Source: a virus | Strand: one strand, 5' to 3' | DNA length: 48,476 bases | Virus record (IMG/VR): IMGVR_UViG_3300042880_000098 | Span: 1-48,476 of that record | Shown here: piece by piece, positions 27,562-35,525 of the stretch | Position numbering within the stretch: position 1 is the stretch's first letter | Layout of the letters: each line of letters starts with the position of its first letter | Notes under the pieces: generated by a model | What the model was told of the DNA's origin: nothing | Databases searched by the model: none | What the model saw: only the letters and a program-made list of their open reading frames with translations | Position numbers and translations under genes: made by a program

Positions 27562-27597
27562 AAGCCCCTTGGCCTTAACTGGCTGAGGGGCTTTTTT
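27562..27597 (+). terminator. Terminator of the structural operon, inside the integrase 3' end
   Basis: AAGCCCCT (27562-27569) pairs with AGGGGCTT (27585-27592), with an extra GCC/GGC pairing inside, and is followed by a T run (to 27597). The right arm of the stem and the T run lie within the last codons of the opposing integrase gene. Confidence 0.85.
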
Positions 27598-28933
27598 GCG
27601 TTACTTCGATGTAGAAGTCGATCTGTGTGGTTTTGAGTATGAGGCGGGCTGTGATGCCCGCGTCGATGATCATTTTTCTTTTCTGCTCTGCGGTGGCTGT
27701 GGGCCACACGTCTGCGAACGTTTGTCCGGTTTCCTCGTAGGCCCATCCGGCTTCGCGGCTTGGGGTGGCTTCCAGCCTCGCTATCTCCAAATCCAGGGCT
27801 CTCATTTGCTCTGTGAGACGCGTACGCATGTGCTGTGAGGTCATCGTACCGACGAGCGCTGAAAGTTCCTCTACGGCCCTCTCAGCAGCCTCTAATTCGA
27901 TCTGGTGATCCTCCGCAGGTACATACACCCGGTCCAGCACGGGTTGGTCACCGAACTCCTCGAGGAACGTGTCGAACACCAGCTTCTCCACCTTCGCGGC
28001 CGGGATGTTCCGGCCGTGCCTGTTCGGGCAGAAGTAGTAGCGGTACTCGCCGTGCCTCGCCGTCGCTTTGTAGCGTCGGCTGTACAACTGGTGATCACAC
28101 ACAGGGCAGAACGCGACACCGTGCATGACTGACACCCCAGCGGTGCGGGTCTGCACCTGCCTACGGGCAGCCACAGCCTTCTGCAACCGATCCCACTCGT
28201 CCTGAGTCAGGACAGGCTCAGCGTTGAGCACAGGCTGCCCTTTGCGGTCCCTGACGGTTCGGCCCTCGTAGGTGGCATGCCCCAGCAGGTACTTGGATGT
28301 CACCATGTTCCACACAGTCTGAGGCAGCATGCTGTGAGTATCAGCTACAACTGATACTGACTCCCCGTCACATATTTGGTCTACCACGCGACGTATTATG
28401 ACAATCTCCGCAGGTGAGTGACCCAGTTTCCAGCCGCCCCCCTCGAGCGGCACAGGGGTGAACCCGAACGGGACGGTGCCACCCGGCCACCGGCCTTCCT
28501 CTAACAGCTTCCTGCGGGACGCTTTGGTGCGTTCCCGTATCGCTTCCAGCTCCCCCTCAGCAACCCCGGCGATGACGTTCGCCACCAACCTGCCCACCCA
28601 GTGCGACAGGTCGATCTGATCGGACACACAGACCAACGTTTTGCCGTGGTCGAGCATCCACCCGAACACCTTGTTCAGGGGGATAGCTCGCCGGCCGATC
28701 CTGTCCAGCTTCCAGGCGCACAAGATGTCCCACTCCGCTTCGCGGGACCACCACTGCTTCAGGGCCGGGGCTTCGAACGGGTCTACCGACCCGGACACGT
28801 CGATGTCCTCAGCCCACCCGATAACCTCGTGGTCGTTGGCGTCAGCCCACTGCTCGATGATCTCCCGCTGACGTGCAGCGGACGTTGATTCTTCTGTCAG
28901 GCGTGACAGCCTGATCCTCCCTAGTACACGCAT
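27575..28933 (-). CDS. int: Large serine integrase
   Basis: A 452-residue serine recombinase for phage integration. It starts MRVLGRIRLSRL, placing the catalytic Ser at residue 10, as in Bxb1 integrase; this and its register favour ATG 28933 over the ATG at 28945. The N-terminal catalytic domain includes WAEDIDVSGSVDPFEAP and KLDRIGRRAIPL. A recombinase domain (EGRWPGGTVPFGFTPVP) leads to a zinc ribbon (FCPVCDHQLYSRR...YYFCPNRHGRN). A coiled-coil segment then precedes the C-terminus. It catalyses attP x attB recombination alone and needs a directionality factor for excision. Confidence 0.95.
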   Translation of the reverse strand: MRVLGRIRLSRLTEESTSAARQREIIEQWADANDHEVIGWAEDIDVSGSVDPFEAPALKQWWSREAEWDILCAWKLDRIGRRAIPLNKVFGWMLDHGKTLVCVSDQIDLSHWVGRLVANVIAGVAEGELEAIRERTKASRRKLLEEGRWPGGTVPFGFTPVPLEGGGWKLGHSPAEIVIIRRVVDQICDGESVSVVADTHSMLPQTVWNMVTSKYLLGHATYEGRTVRDRKGQPVLNAEPVLTQDEWDRLQKAVAARRQVQTRTAGVSVMHGVAFCPVCDHQLYSRRYKATARHGEYRYYFCPNRHGRNIPAAKVEKLVFDTFLEEFGDQPVLDRVYVPAEDHQIELEAAERAVEELSALVGTMTSQHMRTRLTEQMRALDLEIARLEATPSREAGWAYEETGQTFADVWPTATAEQKRKMIIDAGITARLILKTTQIDFYIEVTQKSPSAS

Positions 28934-28980
28934 TTTACAAAGCATACAGTCTGAGGTTTCAGAGCAGACGCTTTGTATAA
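28933..28980. other. Candidate attP for the serine integrase
   Basis: A 48-bp imperfect inverted repeat centred on GT at 28956/28957. Outer arms TTTTACAAAGC (28933-28943) and GCTTTGTATAA (28970-28980) match at 10 of 11 positions; inner arms TCTGA and TCAGA flank GGTT. The length, two-part symmetry, non-palindromic dinucleotide and position directly upstream of int all fit serine-integrase attP sites; Bxb1 attP lies in the same place and also has a GT centre. An int operator is the alternative. Confidence 0.6.
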
Positions 28981-28984
28981 CGAT

Positions 28985-29009
28985 TAGTTAGTCTCACTAA
29001 CTAGTTTTT
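28985..29009. terminator. AT-rich hairpin between integrase and leftward arm
   Basis: TAGTTAGT (28985-28992) and ACTAACTA (28996-29003) form a perfect 8-bp stem with a 3-nt loop, followed on the + strand by five Ts. It holds the stop codon of the small leftward gene. It may stop rightward read-through or act as an operator. Confidence 0.4.
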
Positions 29010-29206
29010 GGGCACAAAAAAAGGGGCCCCCCAGCCGGGTTTTCACCCGGCCAGAAGGCCACCTGAGATTGTTCGGGAGGCGGGCACTGCGGGGCTGAGC
29101 CCGCACCGAAACCCAGCCCTGTCAACAAACCTGCCAAGAACCCGAGCGACAGCCACGTCGCCACGGTGGCGCGGTAGTTTTGCCCGAAGTACATGTAGCT
29201 AGTCAT
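28997..29206 (-). CDS. Small membrane protein at the end of the leftward operon
   Basis: A 69-residue protein with one membrane segment (WLSLGFLAGLLTGLGFGAG). It starts at ATG 29206, overlapping the stop of the gene before it and following AAAGG. Its last 20 or so codons also encode the strong leftward terminator, so a terminated transcript would lack the stop codon. Function unknown. Confidence 0.7.
   Translation of the reverse strand: MTSYMYFGQNYRATVATWLSLGFLAGLLTGLGFGAGSAPQCPPPEQSQVAFWPGENPAGGPLFLCPKTS
29016..29060 (-). terminator. Strong terminator of the leftward arm
   Basis: Read leftward, GGCCTTCTGGCCGGGT pairs with ACCCGGCTGGGGGGCC over 16 positions (five are G-U pairs) around a GAAA tetraloop. 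Two C residues and a 7-nt U-tract (29016-29022 on the + strand as A) follow. It would end leftward transcription before int. Confidence 0.88.
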
Positions 29207-29414
29207 CGTTCAGCCTTTCGGTGTATCCGGCTTCGCGAAGCATGGACTCAAGTTCAGCGATCACCGCGTCGGCCAACTCATCCCATTCGATAAATCCCGC
29301 CGCACGATCATTAGCCGTTTTCAGCGCGGCGGCGATGCGGTCACGCAGGTAGTTGTCACTCACCGTGTAGCTGTCCTCACAGATAGAACAAGAACACCCC
29401 GGCTGGTCACTCAC
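29199..29414 (-). CDS. Small protein with N-terminal Cys cluster
   Basis: A 71-residue protein starting at GTG 29414 (GTGA overlap with the preceding stop; GGAAGGA upstream). It has GCSCSICED at residues 6-14 and a helical acidic C-terminal half. The cysteines could bind a metal. Function unknown. Confidence 0.65.
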   Translation of the reverse strand: MSDQPGCSCSICEDSYTVSDNYLRDRIAAALKTANDRAAGFIEWDELADAVIAELESMLREAGYTERLNDD

Positions 29415-29521
29415 AGATCGTCCTTCCCGCTGAGGAGTTGATACCAATACCCACCGAAATAACCAAACGTGGCTACCCCGGCGAGGATCAGAGCTGCTAC
29501 GAGCGCAGTTATAGCGATCAC
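29411..29521 (-). CDS. 36-residue single-span membrane protein
   Basis: Starts at GTG 29521 with AAGGAGGA six bases before it. The product is almost entirely one membrane helix (ITALVAALILAGVATFGYF) with a short charged tail. The start is fixed by the GTGA overlap with the preceding gene; the longer frame reaching 29614 is rejected. Confidence 0.6.
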   Translation of the reverse strand: MIAITALVAALILAGVATFGYFGGYWYQLLSGKDDL

Positions 29522-29640
29522 TGTTCTTCCTCCTTGTGGTGACGGCCCTGCGTCCTGTCCCATCTGGTCCAGTAGTCCCGCAGGTTCCCTTTGTGCTCGC
29601 TGTACTTCTTCCACTTGAACTTCCCTCGATGCTTAGCCAT
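29518..29640 (-). CDS. 40-residue basic protein
   Basis: Starts ATG 29640, product MAKHRGKFKWKKYSEHKGNL followed by an Arg/His/Glu-rich tail. Strongly basic and Trp-rich, so nucleic-acid binding is possible but unproven. Its last bases carry the ribosome site of the next gene and its stop overlaps that start. Confidence 0.6.
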   Translation of the reverse strand: MAKHRGKFKWKKYSEHKGNLRDYWTRWDRTQGRHHKEEEQ

Positions 29641-29770
29641 CGAGATCGAACTCCAGTTGGTCATCCCAACCTTCCAGGGAATCTGCGTAACGCTGAGACA
29701 ACTTCGTCGCCAGGAACCCGGCCACCAAAGTCACCGGGAACAAAGCGATCTTGTGCAACAAATTTTTCAA
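29633..29770 (-). CDS. 45-residue single-span membrane protein
   Basis: TTG start at 29770 overlaps the preceding stop (TTGA); the 3' end overlaps the next gene by 8 bases. One membrane segment (KIALFPVTLVAGFLATKL) and an acidic tail (DDQLEFDLDG). Confidence 0.55.
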   Translation of the reverse strand: MKNLLHKIALFPVTLVAGFLATKLSQRYADSLEGWDDQLEFDLDG

Positions 29771-29847
29771 CGGTCACTCCATTTCAAAATCAGAAACATC
29801 ACAAACGACAGGGCAACAGTCAGCACAGCCCAGCCGGCACTACCCAT
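29767..29847 (-). CDS. 26-residue membrane microprotein
   Basis: ATG 29847 lies within the end of the preceding gene. The product is one hydrophobic helix (GWAVLTVALSFVMFLIL) with a basic end. Support comes from the overlaps on both sides and the hydrophobic pattern. Confidence 0.45.
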   Translation of the reverse strand: MGSAGWAVLTVALSFVMFLILKWSDR

Positions 29848-30217
29848 GACGCACCCAAGGCGGGTCCGTGGAAAGGTTGTCCACGACCTTCCGAAGCTCC
29901 GCCACCTCAGACTCAAGCTCAGCGATTCGGCACTCGCGTGAATCCCGGTTGAAGTCGGCGGTGTCAGCCTCGTCCAGGGCGGAGTGCAACCTCCGCCACA
30001 GATCTGAGAAACACCCATGCACAGCCGTGAGGAAGTCCGAATCTGCCTCCGACATTCCGGAAGCGACAAGCTTCCGTGACTCGTCCTGCCCGACCGCGTA
30101 CACGTTGAACCGGCCAGAGTTATCGAAGTGCTTCTCCGGCATCCAGAACCTGTCCTGGGCACCGGTCGTCTTACACCAGACCTGATACAGGTGGTCGAAG
30201 AAATCGCGGTCTTCCAC
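29840..30217 (-). CDS. Hypothetical protein with C-terminal coiled coil
   Basis: A 125-residue protein (GTG 30217). The N-terminal half has aromatic and charged residues (DFFDHLYQVWCKTTGAQDRF); the C-terminal half is a short coiled coil (RIAELESEVAELRKVVDNL). Not recognised. Confidence 0.65.
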   Translation of the reverse strand: MEDRDFFDHLYQVWCKTTGAQDRFWMPEKHFDNSGRFNVYAVGQDESRKLVASGMSEADSDFLTAVHGCFSDLWRRLHSALDEADTADFNRDSRECRIAELESEVAELRKVVDNLSTDPPWVRHG

Positions 30218-30379
30218 TCAGCCCCCCAGGATCTCGCTGAGGCTGCGCTTACCCTCGATCAGCTCAGCCCTCAGCTCCCACGCCTCAGCGGCGGCAGGAA
30301 GCACAAGCCCGCCCGAAGCGCGGGCAACCTTCGCTGCGATACGCAGCTCCTCAGCGGTAATCGAATCCCAATCGCTCAC
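30218..30379 (-). CDS. 53-residue helical protein
   Basis: GTG start at 30379 directly after AGGAGGAAAT, nine bases beyond the polymerase stop. Helical and Ala/Leu/Glu-rich (AEAWELRAELIEGKRSLSEI). Function unknown. Confidence 0.6.
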   Translation of the reverse strand: MSDWDSITAEELRIAAKVARASGGLVLPAAAEAWELRAELIEGKRSLSEILGG

Positions 30380-30387
30380 ATTTCCTC

Positions 30388-32178
30388 CTAGTAATCCGCG
30401 CCGTAGAGAGAACCCCACGAACGCATCCCAACCTCAGGGTCAGTCCCGATCAGGACTGGCCCCATCTGCTCAGCCATCAACCGGCCGATCTCAGCGGCAC
30501 CCCGCTCTGCCTTCCCAGAAGGCAGAGAAGCGACGATCTCGTCGTGGATAGGTAGCCGCAAGTAAGGGGTGAACCCGGCCTCGTGGAGGCGGATCAGAGC
30601 CCTGCACGTAACGTCCCGGCTCGAGGACTGGATCATGTAGTTCAACGCGCTGTACGAGCGCGAAGAGTCCACAGGAAGCCGCCTGCCCACCGGGGTGATG
30701 ATGTGCCCTGTGCGGACGGCCTCGCCGGCCAACCTCTTCGCGTACCGGGCCACACCCGGATACGTCTTAGAGAAACCGTCCAGAACCCTGCGTGCTGTTG
30801 GGAAGTCGATGTTCGCTTGCTCCGCCAACGTCTTTGGGCCTCCGCCGTAGACGGTGAGGAAGTTCGCCATCTTCCCAACCTTCCGGGTCACTGATGAAGC
30901 ATCCGCCGTGATCTGGTGCAGGTCGTCGTTCGTCTCGAACGCCTGGATCATCGTCTTGTCCCCGGAGAGGGCAGCCAACACACGCAACTCCTGGGCCTGA
31001 TAATCGACTGAGCAGATCGAATGCCCAGGTTCCGCAACAAAGCACCTTCTTACGAGGGAGTCTGACGACGGAAGGGTTTGAGCTGGGATACCCGTGATAG
31101 ACATCCGGCTCGTCCTGGCCTGCAACGGGTTGATGAAGGTGTGACACCTTTGCTCTGCATCTCTCGCATCCAAAAATTTCCTCACCCACGTCTTGTTCCA
31201 CTTCCCAAGCTTCTTCGCCTCCTCCACAATCGAGGCGAGCTCATTGCCCTCCTCGATAAGACGGCCCAACAACTCACGGTCCACACGACGCCGACCTGTG
31301 TCTGTGCGGCCGATACCGGTGACACCCATCTCCTCGAGCGCCTCAGCCACATCCTCTGTGGAGTTGACTTTCTCGACACCGAACTCCGCGAGTGCGTACG
31401 CCTCCCACAGCTCCTGCTCCGACCTCCAACTGTCGGACAACCCCTGCGCGTACTCCACGTCCAACAGGAAGCCCCTGCGGTCGATGTAGGAGCAGATCTC
31501 AGAGATCTTGTGCTCGTAAGGAACCAAGCCAAGAGACACATGGGGGACCAGCCTCGACAACTTCGAGCACACCCTGGCGGTGAACACCGTGTCCATACCC
31601 GCGTACGTCAGGTACTCCGGGTGGAACAGGTCGATCACCGACCAGATCTCAGACTTGGTGGTCTTGTGCTCTTTGGCTAGCTTCGTCATCAGACCCTTGA
31701 CGTTCTCCGCTTGCTCCTTCGAGATGAACTCGCGGATAAGGTCTTCCAACGAATGGCCGAACCCTCCGGCCTCGTAAGGCCGGGGATCCGCCAACTTCGC
31801 CAGAATCTGGGTGTCCAGAATCTTCGGCCACAACTCCTCCATCTTGATACCGAAGCAACGGTCCAACACCTGCAAGTCGTAAGACGCGTTCTGCATGACG
31901 ATCTTGTCGATCTGCTGGAACGTCGACTCGAGGATGTGAACCGACTTCGACTCCATGATCTCCACAGGAAGAATCCACGCCTCAGACTGAGTACCGAACT
32001 GAACAAGACGGCACTCGAAGGTGTCCGAGTAGATGTTCAGCCCGGTCGTCTCAGTATCAACCGCGATGCAACGCTTGTGAGCCAGGATGAAGTCGCGGAA
32101 ACCTACCAGATCCTCAGGTGTCTCAACGACATTGATGGTCACTAGGTCACCTCCAACCTCATGCCGCAGCTCGATCAT
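30388..32178 (-). CDS. Family A DNA polymerase (Pol I-like)
   Basis: A 596-residue replicative polymerase of the L5 gp44 type. The 3'-5' exonuclease motif is AVDTETTGLN, with Asp41 and Glu43; no 5' nuclease domain is present. The polymerase part has SVDYQAQELRVLAAL (motif A), KMANFLTVYGGG (finger O-helix end) and IHDEIVAS (motif C). ATG 32178 follows AGGAGG. It is expected to copy phage DNA with the primase and helicase-like genes of this arm. Confidence 0.95.
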   Translation of the reverse strand: MIELRHEVGGDLVTINVVETPEDLVGFRDFILAHKRCIAVDTETTGLNIYSDTFECRLVQFGTQSEAWILPVEIMESKSVHILESTFQQIDKIVMQNASYDLQVLDRCFGIKMEELWPKILDTQILAKLADPRPYEAGGFGHSLEDLIREFISKEQAENVKGLMTKLAKEHKTTKSEIWSVIDLFHPEYLTYAGMDTVFTARVCSKLSRLVPHVSLGLVPYEHKISEICSYIDRRGFLLDVEYAQGLSDSWRSEQELWEAYALAEFGVEKVNSTEDVAEALEEMGVTGIGRTDTGRRRVDRELLGRLIEEGNELASIVEEAKKLGKWNKTWVRKFLDARDAEQRCHTFINPLQARTSRMSITGIPAQTLPSSDSLVRRCFVAEPGHSICSVDYQAQELRVLAALSGDKTMIQAFETNDDLHQITADASSVTRKVGKMANFLTVYGGGPKTLAEQANIDFPTARRVLDGFSKTYPGVARYAKRLAGEAVRTGHIITPVGRRLPVDSSRSYSALNYMIQSSSRDVTCRALIRLHEAGFTPYLRLPIHDEIVASLPSGKAERGAAEIGRLMAEQMGPVLIGTDPEVGMRSWGSLYGADY

Positions 32179-32186
32179 GCACCCTC

Positions 32187-32432
32187 CTAGTGGTAAAGAC
32201 CGCGCACGATCCTCGAGATCGTGGCGGCGTTGACGCCGTAGTTATCCGCAAGGTCTTTCTGAGCCATGCCCTGACGGTGCGCGGCCCGGATCATCCGAAC
32301 GTCGTTGTCGGTGAGTTTCGGCCTGTTGTCCATAGGCTTCGACTCGAGCTTGGCGACACGCTCACGCAGGTGCTGGTTCTCAGCGATCAGAGCGTCGATC
32401 TCCCTGACGAACTGTGTGATTGAATCCGTCAC
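32187..32432 (-). CDS. Helix-turn-helix DNA-binding protein
   Basis: An 81-residue protein with an N-terminal leucine-type coil (IDALIAENQHLRERVAKLES) and a C-terminal helix-turn-helix (MAQKDLADNYGVNAATISRI). GTG 32432 overlaps the preceding stop. The coil suggests a dimer. Targets unknown; regulation of replication genes is possible. Confidence 0.75.
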   Translation of the reverse strand: MTDSITQFVREIDALIAENQHLRERVAKLESKPMDNRPKLTDNDVRMIRAAHRQGMAQKDLADNYGVNAATISRIVRGLYH

Positions 32433-32632
32433 GGCAGGTCACCGTTCATCAGGTTTTCGTACTCTTCTTCGCTCACGTAGTAGAAGTCGATGACGTGATC
32501 CCAGTTGAACGTCCTCGAAGTACCGTCGCTGAAAGCGATGATCAGGACACCCTCCTGGGTGTCGAGGATCGGCTCACCAGTCAGCACTACGTAGCTGTCT
32601 TCGAGGTTGATGATCGTGGCACGTTGAGACAT
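32429..32632 (-). CDS. Small acidic beta protein
   Basis: A 67-residue protein beginning at ATG 32632 (MSQRATIINLEDSYVVLTG). It is beta-rich with an acidic helical C-terminus (YYVSEEEYENLMNG). An upstream extension in the same frame has no ribosome site. Not recognised. Confidence 0.6.
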   Translation of the reverse strand: MSQRATIINLEDSYVVLTGEPILDTQEGVLIIAFSDGTSRTFNWDHVIDFYYVSEEEYENLMNGDLP

Positions 32633-32657
32633 GAACCGCTTTCTGTTGGTGCGTGGA

Positions 32658-32680
32658 GGGCCGGTCGTCGTTGCCGGCCC
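32658..32680 (-). terminator. GC-rich hairpin before gene at 32632
   Basis: GGGCCGG and CCGGCCC form a 7-bp stem around a 9-nt loop, next to a stoperator. There is no U-tract; it may slow RNA polymerase or protect mRNA ends. Confidence 0.4.
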
Positions 32681-32683
32681 CCC

Positions 32684-32696
32684 GGTGGGTGACAAG
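32684..32696 (+). promoter_or_regulatory. Stoperator-like site 1 (GGTGGGTGACAAG)
   Basis: Matches the 13-bp motif of this phage at 12 of 13 positions (A for T at position 9). It lies in the 68-base gap between two leftward genes. As in L5, repressor bound here would block elongation in a lysogen. Confidence 0.6.
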
Positions 32697-32700
32697 GTTC

Positions 32701-33198
32701 CTACTTGAGGAACTGCGCCTTGCACTGGCTTTCGCGAGGAGCGGTGCAAGAGAACAACGAGTAAGGCTTACCCGTGTTCTTGGCGACACCGGTCTTGAAG
32801 ACCATCTCGCCGTGCGAGCAGAACCGCTTCTCCCCGCCCGGAGCTTCCTGCGACTGCTGCGGGGCGTAAGCAGGATTCGGTGGGGTGTTCTGCGGCGGCG
32901 GTGCCGCAGCCCCGTAAGAGCCTGCGTCGTACTCCTCGATCTTGCGGGAGTAATCCATCAGCTCCTTGAACGCCGGATCCTTGATGACCCGCAACCCGGT
33001 TTCAGCGTCAGGGAAACGAACAACCACCCAACGGTTCTGATGGGTGCCACGGCCCTTCAGGGTCAGCGAGAACTCCACACCGTCCTCACCCTGCGAGGGT
33101 TCCACAACCACTTCTTCCACGACGGGAACCTCCTTGACGTTGTCGTCGGGCATGCTGTCGAACGGATCTTCGTAGGACAAACTGGTACTACCTTTCAC
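32701..33198 (-). CDS. Probable DNA-binding protein with C-terminal zinc ribbon
   Basis: A 165-residue protein. The N-terminal half is beta-rich ([20 protein letters not shown]), followed by a Pro/Gln-rich linker. The C-terminus ([12 protein letters not shown]...[14 protein letters not shown]) has Cys residues placed like a topoisomerase-type zinc ribbon. GTG 33198 overlaps the reductase stop. A single-strand DNA-binding or recombination role is possible. Confidence 0.65.
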   Translation of the reverse strand: MKGSTSLSYEDPFDSMPDDNVKEVPVVEEVVVEPSQGEDGVEFSLTLKGRGTHQNRWVVVRFPDAETGLRVIKDPAFKELMDYSRKIEEYDAGSYGAAAPPPQNTPPNPAYAPQQSQEAPGGEKRFCSHGEMVFKTGVAKNTGKPYSLFSCTAPRESQCKAQFLK

Positions 33199-35210
33199 TT
33201 AACTGGACATGCGCCGTTGGCGCAGTTTTCATCGACACCGTCTTCGACGGCTTGAATCGCGGCAGCCTCGTACTCTGCCTTGGTGATTCGTTCGTAAGGT
33301 GCCTGCGGGAACGAAGCTTCAGGGAAGATCGTGGAGCCCTTGATCTTGCCTGCGTACTTCTGCAGCACCTCACCGACGTACTCAGCGGTGTACGCCTCAG
33401 GGTCGACGTTAGCCGTGAAACTCACGGCGTTGTCAGCCCAGTACGTCTGGTACATAGCCTGGAAGGCCACCAACTGATCCAACGTCAGATCGTTGGCTGC
33501 TTCCACCAACTCCTCGCCGGCCTGGCTGAAACGGTCAACCACAGCCTGCACGAGAGTGTCCTTCGTCGGGATGGAAACCACAGCCGTGTTCGGTGCGAAC
33601 AGGTCGTCCTCCACGTCGTAGCCCTCGTCCACCATCCGCTGCAACGTCTCAGAGTCGGACAGCTTGTTGAAGCGAACCCGGCGGATGAAGTAGCGGGAGA
33701 AGATCGGGTGGATGCCCTCCGAAACACCGGCCAGTTTCGCCACCGTCCCAGTCGGGGCGATGGTGCGCTTCTTCACCGGGATCGGGATCCGAAGATCGTG
33801 GCAGATCTTCTCAGCGGCGAAGTCGACCTCGTCGGCAAGCTCAGCCAGGAACCGTGGGAACACGTCGCTCTCAGGTGCTTGCGAATACCGGTTACCTGAC
33901 ATAGCCAGGAACGAGGCCACACCGAAGTGGCCTACACCGATACGGCGGTTACGGTCCAGCACCTCGCGTGACTTCGGGTCACCGACAGCGGAGAACGTAG
34001 CCCTAACCAGGAACCGGGTGATCAGAGTGTGGGCCAGCCACAACTCCTCGATGTCGACCTGACCCAGATCATCGACAAACCCGGCCAGGTTCACGTGCCC
34101 AAGGTTGCACGGTTCCCATTCCTGAAGCGTGATCTCGCCGCACGGGTTGGTACACACGACAGGGTTCGGTTCGCCTTTGTTCGACAGCGACGAGTCCCAC
34201 ATACCGGGCTCGCCGTTACGGACAGCGCCCTCGCCCAGGTGCCGCATGATCTTCGACGCTTTCCACGCGTCACCCTGCTTGGCCTGATACCAGAACGTGT
34301 CATCGACCTCGACACTGATGTTCGTTGTCCAGTGCTCGCCGGACTCCGCTTTGCAGTGGATGAAGTCCTCGATCTGACGGTCAGCCCAATGCATGATCGC
34401 CATGCGTGCGCTGCGACGCACACCACCCGCCACCACACACTGGGCGATAGCGTGATCGACAGCCATAGCGTCCAGACCGGTGAGACGTGTCCCGGCACGG
34501 TCCGACAGCACCTCGCTGACCTTCTGCAGCATCTGGGCGAACGGCAGCGGGCCGGAAGCCTGCCCGCCGAACGTCTTCAGCTTCGCCCCGGCAGGGCGGA
34601 TGCGAGACACGTCGTAGACGCGTTGGAAGTGGACGGTGCCGTCCCGGTAGTGGGTGTCGATCAGGTCGACCAGGGCTGCCGCCCAGCCCTCACGGCTGTC
34701 CTCGATGGCGTAAGCGCCGGACCACCCGGAGTCGTAACGGTCCGACAGCACACCGGCCTCTTTCATGGCCTGGTAGTCGACATGCTCAGGGTCACAGACG
34801 ATGTGGACCTGCAGCGGGTGTACCACCGCGTTGTAATGCTCGAGGTACTTGTTGCTGTAGTTAGCACCAACCCCACCACCTTCCATCAACCTCATAAACG
34901 TGAATTGGAAGTGATCGGAGATCTTCTCAGGCCAACCGGAAACCCAGCAGTTGAAAAGGTGTTCGGCGTTGCGTACGCCGGACGCCCACAGGTGTCGGCC
35001 GGCTGGCAGGATCTTGAAGTCCAGCATCATGCGGATCAGGTCGTCGCGCTCGTTGTCGAGCTGGAACCGTTCGTCCACCAAAGCCAGGTTGCCGTCCACA
35101 ACCCGCTTCACCGTTTCCGGCCACGTTTCCCGTGAACCGTCCGGCTTAACCCGGCTGTAGGTTCGGTTGTAAACCAGTTCGCCCGTTGGGCCCCAGGGGA
35201 TGTCAGTCAT
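33195..35210 (-). CDS. Ribonucleotide reductase, class II (B12-dependent)
   Basis: A 671-residue reductase, L5 gp50-like, that makes deoxyribonucleotides using adenosylcobalamin. Diagnostic residues are the first active-site Cys in HLFNCWVSG, the radical site in [19 protein letters not shown], and the [20 protein letters not shown] segment. The C-terminal [10 protein letters not shown] carries the mobile redox Cys pair. No separate small subunit exists, which fits class II. NrdH, 2.5 kb upstream in the same arm, is its likely reductant. Confidence 0.93.
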   Translation of the reverse strand: MTDIPWGPTGELVYNRTYSRVKPDGSRETWPETVKRVVDGNLALVDERFQLDNERDDLIRMMLDFKILPAGRHLWASGVRNAEHLFNCWVSGWPEKISDHFQFTFMRLMEGGGVGANYSNKYLEHYNAVVHPLQVHIVCDPEHVDYQAMKEAGVLSDRYDSGWSGAYAIEDSREGWAAALVDLIDTHYRDGTVHFQRVYDVSRIRPAGAKLKTFGGQASGPLPFAQMLQKVSEVLSDRAGTRLTGLDAMAVDHAIAQCVVAGGVRRSARMAIMHWADRQIEDFIHCKAESGEHWTTNISVEVDDTFWYQAKQGDAWKASKIMRHLGEGAVRNGEPGMWDSSLSNKGEPNPVVCTNPCGEITLQEWEPCNLGHVNLAGFVDDLGQVDIEELWLAHTLITRFLVRATFSAVGDPKSREVLDRNRRIGVGHFGVASFLAMSGNRYSQAPESDVFPRFLAELADEVDFAAEKICHDLRIPIPVKKRTIAPTGTVAKLAGVSEGIHPIFSRYFIRRVRFNKLSDSETLQRMVDEGYDVEDDLFAPNTAVVSIPTKDTLVQAVVDRFSQAGEELVEAANDLTLDQLVAFQAMYQTYWADNAVSFTANVDPEAYTAEYVGEVLQKYAGKIKGSTIFPEASFPQAPYERITKAEYEAAAIQAVEDGVDENCANGACPVK

Positions 35211-35373
35211 TCACGCTCCACGATTCGATGTAGTTGTTGATGGCCTCGTCGGACAACGAGCTGGTTTGGTACTGCTCAGGCGGGCCGATCAGACCGGCCT
35301 GCTTCTTCGCCTCGTAGTAATCGTCATGCACCACAGGTGCTGAGCTTCCGATCACACCGTTTTTCAATCTCAC
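35203..35373 (-). CDS. 56-residue protein before the reductase
   Basis: GTG 35373 overlaps the preceding stop (GTGA), and its stop lies 8 bases into the reductase gene. The product has [20 protein letters not shown] and a helical end. Function unknown; the tight fit suggests coupled expression. Confidence 0.6.
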   Translation of the reverse strand: MRLKNGVIGSSAPVVHDDYYEAKKQAGLIGPPEQYQTSSLSDEAINNYIESWSVND

Positions 35374-35525
35374 TTATCTGCTCCGCAATACATTTCACGG
35401 TCCTCTTCGGACCAGTTGCCGATCAGCATCTGCTTCTCGTTCGGGAACAGCTCAGGGAAGATCTGGGCCCTGTAGAACTCAGAGCCGCCCATCCCGTTGA
35501 ATGTTGAATCGAGCAAGTTATACAT
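35370..35525 (-). CDS. 51-residue protein
   Basis: ATG 35525 after GGGGAAAGG, product MYNLLDSTFNGMGGSEFYRA and a helical, acidic end. The start lies inside the end of the previous gene. Not recognised. Confidence 0.6.
   Translation of the reverse strand: MYNLLDSTFNGMGGSEFYRAQIFPELFPNEKQMLIGNWSEEDREMYCGADK

Noticed and set aside
34029-35135. Rightward frame of 368 codons opposite ribonucleotide reductase
   Set aside because: A shadow of the reductase gene; no recognisable protein features and wrong direction for this arm.
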